DNA of 64,000 nt. Source: Burkholderiaceae bacterium. GTDB taxonomy: Bacteria > Pseudomonadota > Gammaproteobacteria > Burkholderiales > Burkholderiaceae_C. Shown one piece after another: positions 6,610-14,407 of the stretch. Made by a program: the position numbers and the translations under genes. The stretch spans positions 3,534,001 to 3,598,000 of the forward strand of contig CP126124.1 in assembly GCA_030123545.1 (NCBI GenBank), in the 5' to 3' direction. The notes beneath the pieces are model-generated. The model was not told the DNA's origin. It did no database searches and saw only the letters and a program-made list of their open reading frames with translations. The stretch's first letter is position 1; each line of letters starts with the position of its first letter.

Positions 6610-7821
6610 TCAGGTCACCGCGCCGCGCGCATCGACGCGGATGATGCGCTCGACCTTGCCGTGCGCGAGGCCGCCGCGCACGCCGATCATGCGGTCGTGC
6701 AGGTTCACCGTCGGGTCGCAATGGCCGGGGATCAGCCACAGCGTCTGGCCCAGCGCCGGCAGCCGGCTGCCGGGCGCGGCGTGCAGGATGCCGTGCTCGT
6801 CGCCACCGTTTGAATAGCGCAGCGCCGGCTCGCCGGACAGGGTATGGACCAGCGGCAGCCCGGAGTCGATCGCGTGGCTCTTGTGGCCGGCGTCGCAGAC
6901 CGCGTGGTCGGCGGCGACGCTGATCACCTGGGTCTTGACGAACAGCGCCTGCTCGAACTGCGGCTGTGCCGGGTCTTGCTCGTTCTGCGCATAGTCGGCG
7001 TCCATGAACAGGAACGAGCCGGGCTGCAGCTCGCCGTAGACGCCGCTCGCGGCTTCGAGCGCGAAGGTGCCGGTGCCGGCGCCGGTGACGAGGCCGACCG
7101 GAATGCCCTGCGCCTCGATCGCCTGCCGGGTGCGGACCACGGACTCGACCACCTGCGCGATCGCGTCGCGGCGCTGCTGCACGCTGCGCAGGTGCTGCGC
7201 GTTGCCGTGATACGCCTGCAGGCCGGCGAACACCAGCGTGCGATGGCGTTCGATCTCGTGCACCAGTTCGAGCGCCGCCGCGCCGGGGGCTACGCCGCAG
7301 CGGCCCTGGCCGACGTCGATTTCGATGAACACGTCGATCGGCACGCTCTGCGCCGGCTCCTGCACCTTGGCCATCGCCTCGGCCAGGCCGAGCACGCCGG
7401 CCGTGCTGTCGACCGCAATCGCGAGCCGCCCGCCGCCTGCGGCCAGGCTGTGCGCCAGCGCAGCGACGCGCGCGAGCTTGTTGTGAGCGACCACTTCGTT
7501 GCTGATGAAGATGTCGCGTACGCCGCCGAAGGCCAGCGCCTCGGCTTCGGAAGTCTTCTGCACGCAGACGCCGATCGCGCCGGCCTGCACCTGCAGCTTG
7601 GCGAGCTGCACGCTCTTGTGCAGCTTGGCGTGCGGGCGCCAGCGCAGGTCGTGCTTCTTCGCAAAAGCGGCCATGCGGTGCAGGTTGCGGTCCATCGTGT
7701 CGAGGTCGACCACCAGCGCCGGCGTGTCGACCGCCGACACGCGCTGGCCCTTGAGCCGCTGCGCCGCGGCGTCGGCGAGCGCCGCCCGCGCTTCAGGCGG
7801 TGGTTTCGTCGAGATGCTCAT
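6610..7821 (-). CDS. DSD1-family PLP-dependent enzyme (D-threonine aldolase / D-serine dehydratase-like)
   Basis: The 403-residue protein has an alanine-racemase-type TIM barrel. VDTPALVVDLDTMDRNL begins the barrel, and RPHAKLHKS (about residues 62-70) carries the PLP lysine. TGAGTGTF is the phosphate-binding loop and GELQPGSFLFMD follows. The C-terminal PGHCDPTVNLHD holds the His/Cys ligands for a divalent metal found in D-threonine aldolases, D-serine dehydratases and D-threo-3-hydroxyaspartate dehydratase. The exact beta-hydroxy D-amino acid used cannot be decided. The start overlaps the 3' end of the phosphatase gene by 29 bp, suggesting coupled expression. Confidence 0.8.
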   Translation of the reverse strand: MSISTKPPPEARAALADAAAQRLKGQRVSAVDTPALVVDLDTMDRNLHRMAAFAKKHDLRWRPHAKLHKSVQLAKLQVQAGAIGVCVQKTSEAEALAFGGVRDIFISNEVVAHNKLARVAALAHSLAAGGGRLAIAVDSTAGVLGLAEAMAKVQEPAQSVPIDVFIEIDVGQGRCGVAPGAAALELVHEIERHRTLVFAGLQAYHGNAQHLRSVQQRRDAIAQVVESVVRTRQAIEAQGIPVGLVTGAGTGTFALEAASGVYGELQPGSFLFMDADYAQNEQDPAQPQFEQALFVKTQVISVAADHAVCDAGHKSHAIDSGLPLVHTLSGEPALRYSNGGDEHGILHAAPGSRLPALGQTLWLIPGHCDPTVNLHDRMIGVRGGLAHGKVERIIRVDARGAVT

Positions 7822-8431
7822 CGTCGAGGTGCGTGGTGTCGGCCCAGCCGACCAGTGTGAAGCCCTGCGGCGTCCACAGCAGCCGGTTCACCGCGGCGTT
7901 TGCCAGCATCCAGGTGCGCGGCGCCTGCAGTTCCTGGCGCGTGGCCGCGCGGTACAGCACGTCGAGCACGCCGCCGTGCGTGAACAGCGCGATCAGCTCG
8001 CCCGGATGCCGCGCCGCCAGCGCCTCGGCGGTGAGCGTGACGCGCTCGCGAAACCGCAGCAGCGATTCGCCGCCCAGCGGCGCGAATACCGGGTCGCGCC
8101 GGCGCCAGCGCAGCGACTGCTCAGGCCAGTCGGCCTCGATTTCGGCGAAGGTCCGGCCCTGAAAGCGGCCGAACTCGCGCTCGCGCAGGCCAGCGTCGGT
8201 GCGCACCGGCACGCCGGTCGCGGTCGCCAGCGCCTGTGCGGTCTCCTGCGCGCGGCGCAGGTCGCTCGAATAGATCGCGCGCACGGGTTCGTCGGCCAGC
8301 GCGGCGGCCATGCGCTGCGCCTGCCAGCGGCCGGTCGCGTCCAGCGGAATGTCGAGCTGGCCCTGCACCCGGTTCTCCCGGTTCCAGGCGGTCTGGCCGT
8401 GGCGGATCGCGAGGATGCGGGTGGACTGCAT
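7793..8431 (-). CDS. Histidine phosphatase family protein (phosphoglycerate-mutase-like)
   Basis: The 212-residue protein starts MQSTRILAIRHGQTAWNREN; R10-H11-G12 is the phosphohistidine motif. The second catalytic part, LIALFTHGGVLDVLYRAA, carries the conserved His-Gly. SSDLRRAQETAQAL is the typical phosphate-pocket helix. The family includes cobalamin-pathway CobC, GpmB-like and broad-specificity phosphatases; nothing nearby specifies the substrate. The gene precedes and overlaps the DSD1-type gene. Confidence 0.8.
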   Translation of the reverse strand: MQSTRILAIRHGQTAWNRENRVQGQLDIPLDATGRWQAQRMAAALADEPVRAIYSSDLRRAQETAQALATATGVPVRTDAGLREREFGRFQGRTFAEIEADWPEQSLRWRRRDPVFAPLGGESLLRFRERVTLTAEALAARHPGELIALFTHGGVLDVLYRAATRQELQAPRTWMLANAAVNRLLWTPQGFTLVGWADTTHLDDEHLDETTA

Positions 8432-8442
8432 GGGTGTCGAGC

Positions 8443-9000
8443 TCAGCGTGGAATCCGGATGTCGACCTGGCGCGCGCCGGACGGCGGGGTCGGAAAACCC
8501 TCGAGCGCCGCGGCGAACATCACAGGAAGAATGCGTCGGCTGTCGGGCCAGGGGCCGTCGTGCACCGCGCGCGTTTCGTACACCACCTGATGGTCGTGCA
8601 GGTCGCGGATCACCACCGACACCCGTCTATGGTACCAGGGCGGCTCCGGCGGCGGCCCCCAGAAGCCGCGCCAGCCCCAGCCCCAGCCGGGGCCCCAGGC
8701 GTAGGCCCAGGGCGACAGCATCGGCTCGACCCGCGCGCCGACCTCGACGCCGTAGCGCGGATGCGCATCGTCCCGCTGCAGGCCGACATGCGCCAGCGCC
8801 GGCTCGGCCATCGCCTCGAGCTCGGCCTGCGCGGCGCCTGCCGCCTGCTGCGACGGCAGCCGCTCGAAGCGATAGGTTGCTCCGGCCGGCAGCGCCGGCA
8901 GCGTGGAGAAGCTCTGCACGTTGCTGTCGACCAGCAGCGTGGTCGCGCAGCCGGCCAGCAGCAGGCAGATCAGCAGCAGTGCAGTGGCGAGCCGTCGCAT
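8443..9000 (-). CDS. DUF4136 lipoprotein
   Basis: The 185-residue protein has a lipoprotein signal: MRRLATALLLICLLLAGC, with the lipobox cysteine at residue 18. The rest follows the DUF4136 pattern: 'SFSTLPALPAGATYRFERLPSQQ', a Gly/Trp-rich middle (WGPGWGWGWRGFWGPPPEPPWY) and a beta-rich end with VSVVIRDLHDHQVVYETRAVH. It is expected to be anchored in the outer membrane or periplasmic leaflet. The function is unknown. It sits 11 bp upstream of the phosphatase gene, in the same direction. Confidence 0.8.
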   Translation of the reverse strand: MRRLATALLLICLLLAGCATTLLVDSNVQSFSTLPALPAGATYRFERLPSQQAAGAAQAELEAMAEPALAHVGLQRDDAHPRYGVEVGARVEPMLSPWAYAWGPGWGWGWRGFWGPPPEPPWYHRRVSVVIRDLHDHQVVYETRAVHDGPWPDSRRILPVMFAAALEGFPTPPSGARQVDIRIPR

Positions 9001-9014
9001 CGGATGCCTGTCTT

Positions 9015-9935
9015 TCAGTCTTCGTCGTCCTCATACGGCGCCAACGCAGCCGGCGCGAAGGTCTCCGGGTCGAACGCCCGGTCGCCTTCGCTGTCGGGCA
9101 CGCCGCTGGCGCGCAAGGCCCGGAAATCATGCAGCGCCGCGTCCATCAGGTGCGAGGGCACGACATGCTGCAGCGCATGGGCCATGTTTTCGATCCGGCC
9201 CGGGTGCTTCTTGTTCCATTCGCGCAGCATCGCGCCGACCTGCTTGCGCTGCAGGTTGTCCTGGCTGCCGCACAGCGTGCACGGAATGATCGGGAACTGC
9301 CGCAGTTCGGCCCAGCGCGCGAGGTCTTCCTCGGGGACATAGGCGAGCGGGCGGATCACGACGTGGCGGCCATCGTCGCTGACCAGCTTCGGCGGCATGC
9401 CCTTCAGCTTGCCGGCGAAGAACAGGTTCAGAAAGAACGTCTGCAGCATGTCGTCGCGGTGATGGCCGAGCGCGATCCTGGTCGCGCCGAGTTCGTCCGC
9501 GACCCGGTACAGGATGCCGCGGCGCAGCCGGCTGCACAGGCTGCACAGCGTCTTGCCCTCGGGGATCACGCGCTTGACGATGCTGTAGGTGTCCTGGTTT
9601 TCGATGTGGAACGGCACGCCGATGCGGCCCAGATATTCGGGCAGCACGTGCTCGGGAAAGCCGGGTTGCTTCTGGTCGAGATTCACCGCGATCAGCTCGA
9701 AGCGCACCGGCGCGCGCGCCTGCAGTTTCGTGAGGATGTCGAGCAGGCCGTAGCTGTCCTTGCCGCCGGAGACGCAGACCATCACCCGGTCGCCTTCTTC
9801 GATCATCGAATAGTCGGCGATCGCACGGCCGACCTCGCGGCACAGGCGCTTTTCCAGCTTCTTCGCTTCGCGCTCGGCGCGCGGATCGGCACGCTGCAGC
9901 GGCGGGGCCTCGTCGGCGATCGTGGGCGCATTCAT
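9015..9935 (-). CDS. ttcA: tRNA 2-thiocytidine(32) synthetase TtcA
   Basis: The 306-residue enzyme carries a PP-loop SGGKDS at residues 56-61 (ATP pyrophosphatase) and the iron-sulfur cysteines CSLC at 131-134 and CTLC at 219-222, all as expected for TtcA. GHHRDDMLQTFFLNLFFAGKL is the family's conserved helix. TtcA adenylates C32 of certain tRNAs and replaces the oxygen with sulfur using a [4Fe-4S] cluster. It begins a run with folB and the pteridine-reductase-like gene on the same strand, a usual arrangement in Burkholderiales. A 14-bp gap separates it from the DUF4136 gene downstream. Confidence 0.93.
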   Translation of the reverse strand: MNAPTIADEAPPLQRADPRAEREAKKLEKRLCREVGRAIADYSMIEEGDRVMVCVSGGKDSYGLLDILTKLQARAPVRFELIAVNLDQKQPGFPEHVLPEYLGRIGVPFHIENQDTYSIVKRVIPEGKTLCSLCSRLRRGILYRVADELGATRIALGHHRDDMLQTFFLNLFFAGKLKGMPPKLVSDDGRHVVIRPLAYVPEEDLARWAELRQFPIIPCTLCGSQDNLQRKQVGAMLREWNKKHPGRIENMAHALQHVVPSHLMDAALHDFRALRASGVPDSEGDRAFDPETFAPAALAPYEDDED

Positions 9936-9993
9936 CTCGGTTCCTTCCTGTTGCGTGGGCGCGGCAGCGTGCGTGGCCGCGCCACGGCCCGGC

Positions 9994-10365
9994 TCACCAC
10001 TGCCCGGTCTCGACCCGGATCGCGACTTCGCAGTCGTCGAAGATCTCGAGCTTGGCGATCTTCACCCGCACCCCGAGCACGCCGGGCAACGTCATCAGCC
10101 GCAGCGCCAGGCGGCCGATCATCGACTCGAGCAGGTTCAAGTGCTCGGCCGTGCACTCCTCGATCACGATGCGGCGCACCTTGCGATAGTCGAGCACATG
10201 GGTGATCTCGTCGTCGCGCGGCAGCAGCGGCTGCGGGCCGAGGTTGAGTTCGGCATCGACCTGGATCGGCTGCGGCTGCGTCTTCTCGTGCTCCAGGATG
10301 CCGAGATTCGCGTCGAAGCGCAGGCCGGTGAGCGACAGGATCTGCTGGCCTTTGGTGCTGGACAT
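9994..10365 (-). CDS. folB: Dihydroneopterin aldolase FolB
   Basis: The 123-residue protein starts MSSTKGQQILSLTGLRFDANLGI, the standard FolB N-terminus 'L.gl.....iGi.e.E'. HVLDYRKVRRIVIEECTAEHLNLLESM contains the conserved Tyr and the Glu of 'LLEsm' that binds the pterin ring. Length is normal for the family (about 120). It converts 7,8-dihydroneopterin to 6-hydroxymethyl-dihydropterin and glycolaldehyde in folate synthesis. The ATG at 10365 was chosen over upstream in-frame starts because it fits the family length. It lies 50 bp downstream of a pteridine-reductase-like SDR. Confidence 0.9.
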   Translation of the reverse strand: MSSTKGQQILSLTGLRFDANLGILEHEKTQPQPIQVDAELNLGPQPLLPRDDEITHVLDYRKVRRIVIEECTAEHLNLLESMIGRLALRLMTLPGVLGVRVKIAKLEIFDDCEVAIRVETGQW

Positions 10366-10415
10366 GGTGTGGGGGCGTGGGCCGCAGCGGATGCCGCCGC
10401 ATGCCGCAGGCTTTG

Positions 10416-11198
10416 CTACATCATCGAAAAATCGCGCTCGAAGCGCATCAGGTGCTGGCCGCCGTCGACCAGCAGCGTGGTGCCGGTGATCGATGTGTTC
10501 TCCAGCGCGAACTTGACCGCGGCCGCGACGTCGCCCGGCGTCGACGAGCGCCCGAGCGGCGAAAGCCGGTGCAGCGCCTCGAACTTGTCGGCGCTCAGCA
10601 TCGTGCTGGTCAGCGTCAGACCCGGGGCGACGCCGACCACCCGCACCCGCGGCGCGAGCGCGAGCGCGAGCAGCGTGTTCGCCGCCTCCAGCGCGGCCTT
10701 GGACAGCGTGTAGCTGAAGAAGTCGGGGTTCGGGTTCCACAGCTTCTGATCGAGCAGGTTCACGACTGCGCCCTGAACCTCAGGGTCGGCCGCGGCGCGC
10801 GCTTCGAGATGCTGGTGCAGCGCGCGCGCGAGCAGCACCGGCGCCGCGGTGTTGCAGCGCCAGTGCGCCTCCATGTCGGCGAAGCTGAAGGTGGCCGCGG
10901 TGTCGTGCGCGAACAGCGACGCGTTGTTGACCACCGCGTCGACCGCGCCGAAACGCGCGACCACCCGCGGCAGCAGCGCGCGAACCGCCGTCTCGTCCGA
11001 AAGATCTGCATCAAATGCGGCACTGGCCCCCGTCAGTGCTTCGCAGTCAGCTACTGTTTTTGCAGCATCCGCATGCGAATCGCGGTAATGCACCGCGACC
11101 CGCCAGCCGGCGGCGGCCAGCGCCAGCGCGATCTCGCGGCCCAGACGCCGGGCGGAGCCGGTGACCAGGACCGTGCGCGGGCGCTCTGGGGTGGACAT
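10416..11198 (-). CDS. SDR oxidoreductase, pteridine reductase / FolM-like
   Basis: The 260-residue Rossmann SDR has the cofactor motif TGSARRLGR (residues 14-22), whose Arg is typical of NADPH-dependent pteridine reductases, then NNAS and the catalytic YTLSK (Tyr-x3-Lys). The neighbouring folB supports a role in reducing dihydrofolate or dihydromonapterin. Residues about 45-64 (KTVADCEALTGASAAFDADL) correspond to an interspersed repeat that appears to have landed in frame. Its start is only 21 bp from that of the divergent methyltransferase gene. General family is sure; the pteridine substrate is inferred from motif and context. Confidence 0.78.
   Translation of the reverse strand: MSTPERPRTVLVTGSARRLGREIALALAAAGWRVAVHYRDSHADAAKTVADCEALTGASAAFDADLSDETAVRALLPRVVARFGAVDAVVNNASLFAHDTAATFSFADMEAHWRCNTAAPVLLARALHQHLEARAAADPEVQGAVVNLLDQKLWNPNPDFFSYTLSKAALEAANTLLALALAPRVRVVGVAPGLTLTSTMLSADKFEALHRLSPLGRSSTPGDVAAAVKFALENTSITGTTLLVDGGQHLMRFERDFSMM
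11009..11065. repeat. Short interspersed repeat (GCTACTG-N5-type) inside SDR gene
   Basis: About 57 bp, starting CATCAAATGCGGCACTGG and ending AGCTACTGTTTTTGCAGC. The layout and several blocks match the copy in cca (28264-28321). The terminal 17-mer matches the core seen at 28305, 36799, 52533 and 62660. It lies in frame within the SDR coding sequence. Confidence 0.5.
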
Positions 11199-11219
11199 TC
11201 GCGGACAATCGGGCGCGTG

Positions 11220-12359
11220 ATGGAACCAGTGCGTAGTTTAACGGGCGAGCTCGCTTTGCAGATCGCCGCCGAGATCGAGTCGGCGGGCGGCTGGATCGGC
11301 TTCGAGCGCTTCATGGAACTAGCGCTGTACAGCCCCGGCCTGGGCTATTACGCGAACGCTTCGCCGAAGTTCGGCACCGGGCTGCAGCGCGCCGGCGGCA
11401 ATGGAAGCGGCGGCGACGGCAGCGACTTCGTGACCGCGCCCGAGATGACGCCGCTGTTCGGCCGCGCGCTGGCGCGCCAGCTCAAGGAGGCGCTGCAAGT
11501 CACCGGCACGCGCGAGATCTGGGAGTTCGGCGCCGGCACCGGCGCGCTGGCCGCGCAGCTGCTGGATGCGCTCGGCGGCGCGGTCGACTGCTACCACATC
11601 GTCGACCTGTCGGGCAGCTTGCGCGAACACCAGTGGCTGCGCCTGTCCGCGCAGCTGCAGAAGGTGCGCTGGCACGACGCGCTGCCGCAGGCGTTGCAGG
11701 GCGTCATCGTCGGCAACGAACTGCTCGACGCGATGCCGGTCACGCTGCTGAACCGCTCGGGCGGCGCGTGGCACGAGCGCGGCGTCGTCTGCAGCCCGCG
11801 CGCGAACGATGTGCCCGCGTTCTGCTGGCAGGACCGGCCCACGCTGCTGCGCCCGCCGGTCGAAATCGACGGCGACGGCCACTACCTGACCGAAGTTGGC
11901 GCCCAGGCGCAGGCGTTCGTGCGCACGGTGCTGGGCAGCCTCGAGCGCGGCGCGGCGTTCTTCATCGACTACGGCTTCCCCGAGGCCGAGTACTACCACG
12001 CGCAGCGCCACATGGGCACGCTGATGTGCCACCGCGCGCACCGCGCCGACACCGATCCTTTGGCCGACGTCGGCGCGAAGGACATCACCGCGCATGTCGA
12101 CTTCACCGCGATCGCGCTGGCCGCGCAGCAGGCCGCGGACGACGCCGGCACGCTCGGCTACACCAGCCAGGCGCGCTTTCTGATCAACGCAGGCCTGCCG
12201 GATTTGATGGCGCGCGCGAGCGCGGCCGAGCGCGCGATGGCGATGCGGCTGCTGAACGAGCACGAGATGGGCGAGCTGTTCAAGGTGATCGGCTTCTACA
12301 AGGGCGAACCCTGGCAGGCGCTCGGCTTTGCCGAGGGCGACCGCAGCAATATGCTCTAA
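11220..12359 (+). CDS. SAM-dependent methyltransferase, MidA/NDUFAF7 family
   Basis: The 379-residue protein starts MEPVRSLTGELALQIAAEIE at 11220. Family marks are GGWIGFERFMELALYSPGLGYY at the N-terminus, DFVTAPEMTPLFGRALARQL and the SAM-binding WEFGAGTGALAAQLL (Gly-rich motif I). GNELLDAMPV and FFIDYGFPEAEYYHAQRHMGTL follow. Mitochondrial NDUFAF7 methylates an arginine of complex I; the bacterial role is less certain. Very long upstream extensions of this frame were rejected because they run antisense through the SDR and folB. The repeat element beginning at 12361 follows the stop codon. Confidence 0.85.
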   Translation: MEPVRSLTGELALQIAAEIESAGGWIGFERFMELALYSPGLGYYANASPKFGTGLQRAGGNGSGGDGSDFVTAPEMTPLFGRALARQLKEALQVTGTREIWEFGAGTGALAAQLLDALGGAVDCYHIVDLSGSLREHQWLRLSAQLQKVRWHDALPQALQGVIVGNELLDAMPVTLLNRSGGAWHERGVVCSPRANDVPAFCWQDRPTLLRPPVEIDGDGHYLTEVGAQAQAFVRTVLGSLERGAAFFIDYGFPEAEYYHAQRHMGTLMCHRAHRADTDPLADVGAKDITAHVDFTAIALAAQQAADDAGTLGYTSQARFLINAGLPDLMARASAAERAMAMRLLNEHEMGELFKVIGFYKGEPWQALGFAEGDRSNML

Positions 12360-12360
12360 C

Positions 12361-12608
12361 CCCCAGGCTGCGCGCACTGCGTGTCGCTTCGCCAACCCCC
12401 TTGAAGGGGGCTGAGGGCCGCGGCTTCGAGCCTGCCCGCGCAGGCTTGGACGGCCCGAAGAGGCGCTGCCTCTGGCGCCGCCGCGGCCTGCAAGGCCACC
12501 CAGCAGCCTGGCAAAGCCAGTTCCGCGGGTGCCCGCGAATGGGCTGCTCCGCGGCGACTGGCCCCATTGGGTTTCATGCGTCGCTGGTGACGCGCCGTAC
12601 CATGGGTA
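12361..12608 (+). repeat. Interspersed intergenic repeat A, copy 1
   Basis: It starts CCCCAGGCTGCGCGCACTGC immediately after a stop codon. It contains the hairpin CCCCCTTGAAGGGGG (12396-12410) and a second hairpin AGCCTGC-CCGC-GCAGGCT (12429-12446), and ends near GTTTCATGCGTCG. The same blocks recur at 29432-29682, 33269-33420 and 34500-34659. The hairpins may help end transcription of the upstream gene. Confidence 0.75.
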
Positions 12609-12638
12609 ACTGAAGTGGCTCTTACATAGATACCGACC

Positions 12639-12839
12639 ATGCTGCGCTGGCTGCTCGTGCTGTTTCTCGCACTGCTCGTGTTGAGCGCGCTGTCGCCGCT
12701 GCTGCGGCGCCTCGGGATCGGCCGACTGCCGGGCGACCTGCACTTTCGGCTGTTCGGCGTCGACTGTCATGTGCCGCTCGCCAGCACCGTGGTGCTGAGC
12801 ATTGTCGCGACGCTGATCGCGCGGCTGATCGGTTACTGA
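12639..12839 (+). CDS. DUF2905 small membrane protein
   Basis: The 66-residue protein has two transmembrane helices (residues 1-22 and about 46-65). The central LGIGRLPGDLHFRL is the hallmark of DUF2905. The family is widespread, always small, in the inner membrane, and has no known role. It stands alone between a repeat element and the promoter region of the efflux operon. Confidence 0.85.
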   Translation: MLRWLLVLFLALLVLSALSPLLRRLGIGRLPGDLHFRLFGVDCHVPLASTVVLSIVATLIARLIGY

Positions 12840-12914
12840 TTCGCGACAGCCGATCGCCCGGTGTCAGCGACAGGTAGCGGCTCGGTAAAAGTGCGGTAAA
12901 TCCGCGCCGCCAGG

Positions 12915-12937
12915 GCTGTTGCGCAGCGCAAAACAGC
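12915..12937. promoter_or_regulatory. Inverted repeat upstream of RND efflux operon
   Basis: GCTGTT-GCGC-A-GCGC-AA-AACAGC forms a near-palindrome about 120 bp before the adaptor start codon. This is the position expected for an operator of a TetR/MarR-type repressor, but no regulator gene is adjacent. The remaining sequence to 13053 shows no clear promoter. Confidence 0.35.
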
Positions 12938-13053
12938 GTCGGCGCGCGCCTTCGTTTGCTACCATCGTCGCGGCCTCTGAGTGCGCCTGCGTTGGCCGAT
13001 CGCAAGCGGCGGCAAGGCCTGGCCACTTCCACCTTTCGCTGGCGCCCAACACA

Positions 13054-14397
13054 ATGACTGATGGATCGAAACCGCATCCCGAGCCGGACCTCGCCGCCGG
13101 GCCGCAGGCCGCGCGCCGACACCGCGGCTGGTGGATCGCGCTGCTGGTCGTGGTGCTGGCCGCCGGCGGCTACTACTTCGTCGCAAAGCGTTCGGCGAAG
13201 GCGCCGGCAGGCGAAGCGGGCTCCGCTCCGACCGGCCGCAGCGCGCGCTTCTCCGGCGTCGGCGGCGTGCTGCCGGTCGGCGTGGCGACCGCGAAGACGA
13301 CCGACATCGACGTCTACCTGAACGGACTCGGCGCGGTGACGCCGATCGCGACCACGGTGGTGCGTGCGCGCGTGAACGGAACGCTGGTGAAACTCCACTT
13401 CACCGAGGGCCAGATGGTGAAGGCGGGCCAGCTGCTGGCCGAACTCGACCCGCGACCGTACCAGGTCGCCGTGATCCAGGCGCAGGGGCAGCTCGACCGC
13501 GACAGCGCGCTGCTGAACGGCGCGCGCGTGGACCTGAAGCGCTACCAGCTGCTGGTCGAGCAGAACTCGATCCAGCGCCAGCTGCTCGACAACCAGAACG
13601 CGCTGGTCAAGCAGTACGAGGGCACGGTGCTCGCGGACCAGGGCAACCTGGACAACGCGAAACTGCAACTGCAGTACTCGAAGATCACCGCGCCGATCAC
13701 CGGGCGCATCGGCTTGCGCCAGGTCGACCTGGGCAACCTGGTGCAGACCGGCGATACGAACGGCATCGCGACCATCACGCAGTTGGAGCCGATCACCGCG
13801 GTGTTCTCGCTGCCGGAGGACGACATCCCGGCGGTGATGAAGAAGCTGCGCGCCGACGCGACCCTGACCACCGAGGCCTGGAGCCGCGACCAGAAGACCA
13901 AGCTCGCGACCGGCAAGCTGCTGACGATGGACAACCAGGTCGACCCCAGCACCGGCACGGTCCGGCTCAAGGCGCAGTTCGACAACGCCGACCACATGCT
14001 GTTTCCGCAGCAGTTCGTCAACGTGCACATGCTGCTGAACGTGGTGCGCGGCGCAACCGCGATCCCGCAGGCCGCGATCCAGCGCAGCAGCAACGGGCAG
14101 TTCGTCTACGTCGTTAAGGACGACCACACGGTGACGGTGCGCAACGTGAGCACCGGCGCGACGCAGGGGGATCTCACCGCGATCACCTCGGGCCTCGCGC
14201 CGGGCGAGGTCGTCGTGGTCGACGGCATCGACAAGCTGCGCGAGGGCGCTAAGGTCGCGCCGGTGGCGCGCGGCGGGCCGACCGACCCGGCGCTGCAGCC
14301 GGTGGTGCCGGCCGCGGCGCGCTCCGGCCACCGGCATGCCGGCGCGCCGGGGCCGGCGGCATCGGCGCCGGCCTCGGCCGCCCACGGCACGCGCTGA
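13054..14397 (+). CDS. RND efflux periplasmic adaptor, MdtA-like
   Basis: The 447-residue membrane fusion protein has an N-terminal anchor at residues 24-43 (WWIALLVVVLAAGGYYFV), then the lipoyl/barrel-sandwich half (VRARVNGTLVKLHFTEGQMV), alpha-hairpin (residues about 140-215), second lipoyl half (ITAPITGRIGLRQVDLGNLV) and beta-barrel. A Pro/Ala-rich tail ends the protein. It links the inner-membrane pumps to the outer-membrane channel. It is followed after 10 bp by the first pump gene. Order adaptor-pump-pump-channel matches mdtABC plus an OprM-like gene. Drug specificity cannot be read from sequence. ATG 13054 was chosen because upstream extension lacks signal-like sequence. Confidence 0.9.
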   Translation: MTDGSKPHPEPDLAAGPQAARRHRGWWIALLVVVLAAGGYYFVAKRSAKAPAGEAGSAPTGRSARFSGVGGVLPVGVATAKTTDIDVYLNGLGAVTPIATTVVRARVNGTLVKLHFTEGQMVKAGQLLAELDPRPYQVAVIQAQGQLDRDSALLNGARVDLKRYQLLVEQNSIQRQLLDNQNALVKQYEGTVLADQGNLDNAKLQLQYSKITAPITGRIGLRQVDLGNLVQTGDTNGIATITQLEPITAVFSLPEDDIPAVMKKLRADATLTTEAWSRDQKTKLATGKLLTMDNQVDPSTGTVRLKAQFDNADHMLFPQQFVNVHMLLNVVRGATAIPQAAIQRSSNGQFVYVVKDDHTVTVRNVSTGATQGDLTAITSGLAPGEVVVVDGIDKLREGAKVAPVARGGPTDPALQPVVPAAARSGHRHAGAPGPAASAPASAAHGTR

Positions 14398-14407
14398 AAC
14401 GCCCGCG

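Noticed and set aside
8310..10205. A 631-codon plus-strand open frame over the lipoprotein and ttcA genes.
   Set aside because: Arg/Ala/Pro-rich without domains; it is antisense to three well-supported genes.
10377..11219. Long upstream extension of the methyltransferase reading frame (start at 10377).
   Set aside because: It would run antisense across the whole SDR gene and the folB leader with low-complexity Arg/Gly-rich sequence. The family N-terminus (GGWIGFERFMELAL) starts shortly after 11220.
12919..13053. Earlier start of the RND adaptor gene.
   Set aside because: Upstream residues have no signal or conserved sequence and would cover the inverted repeat. ATG 13054 precedes the membrane anchor at a normal distance.
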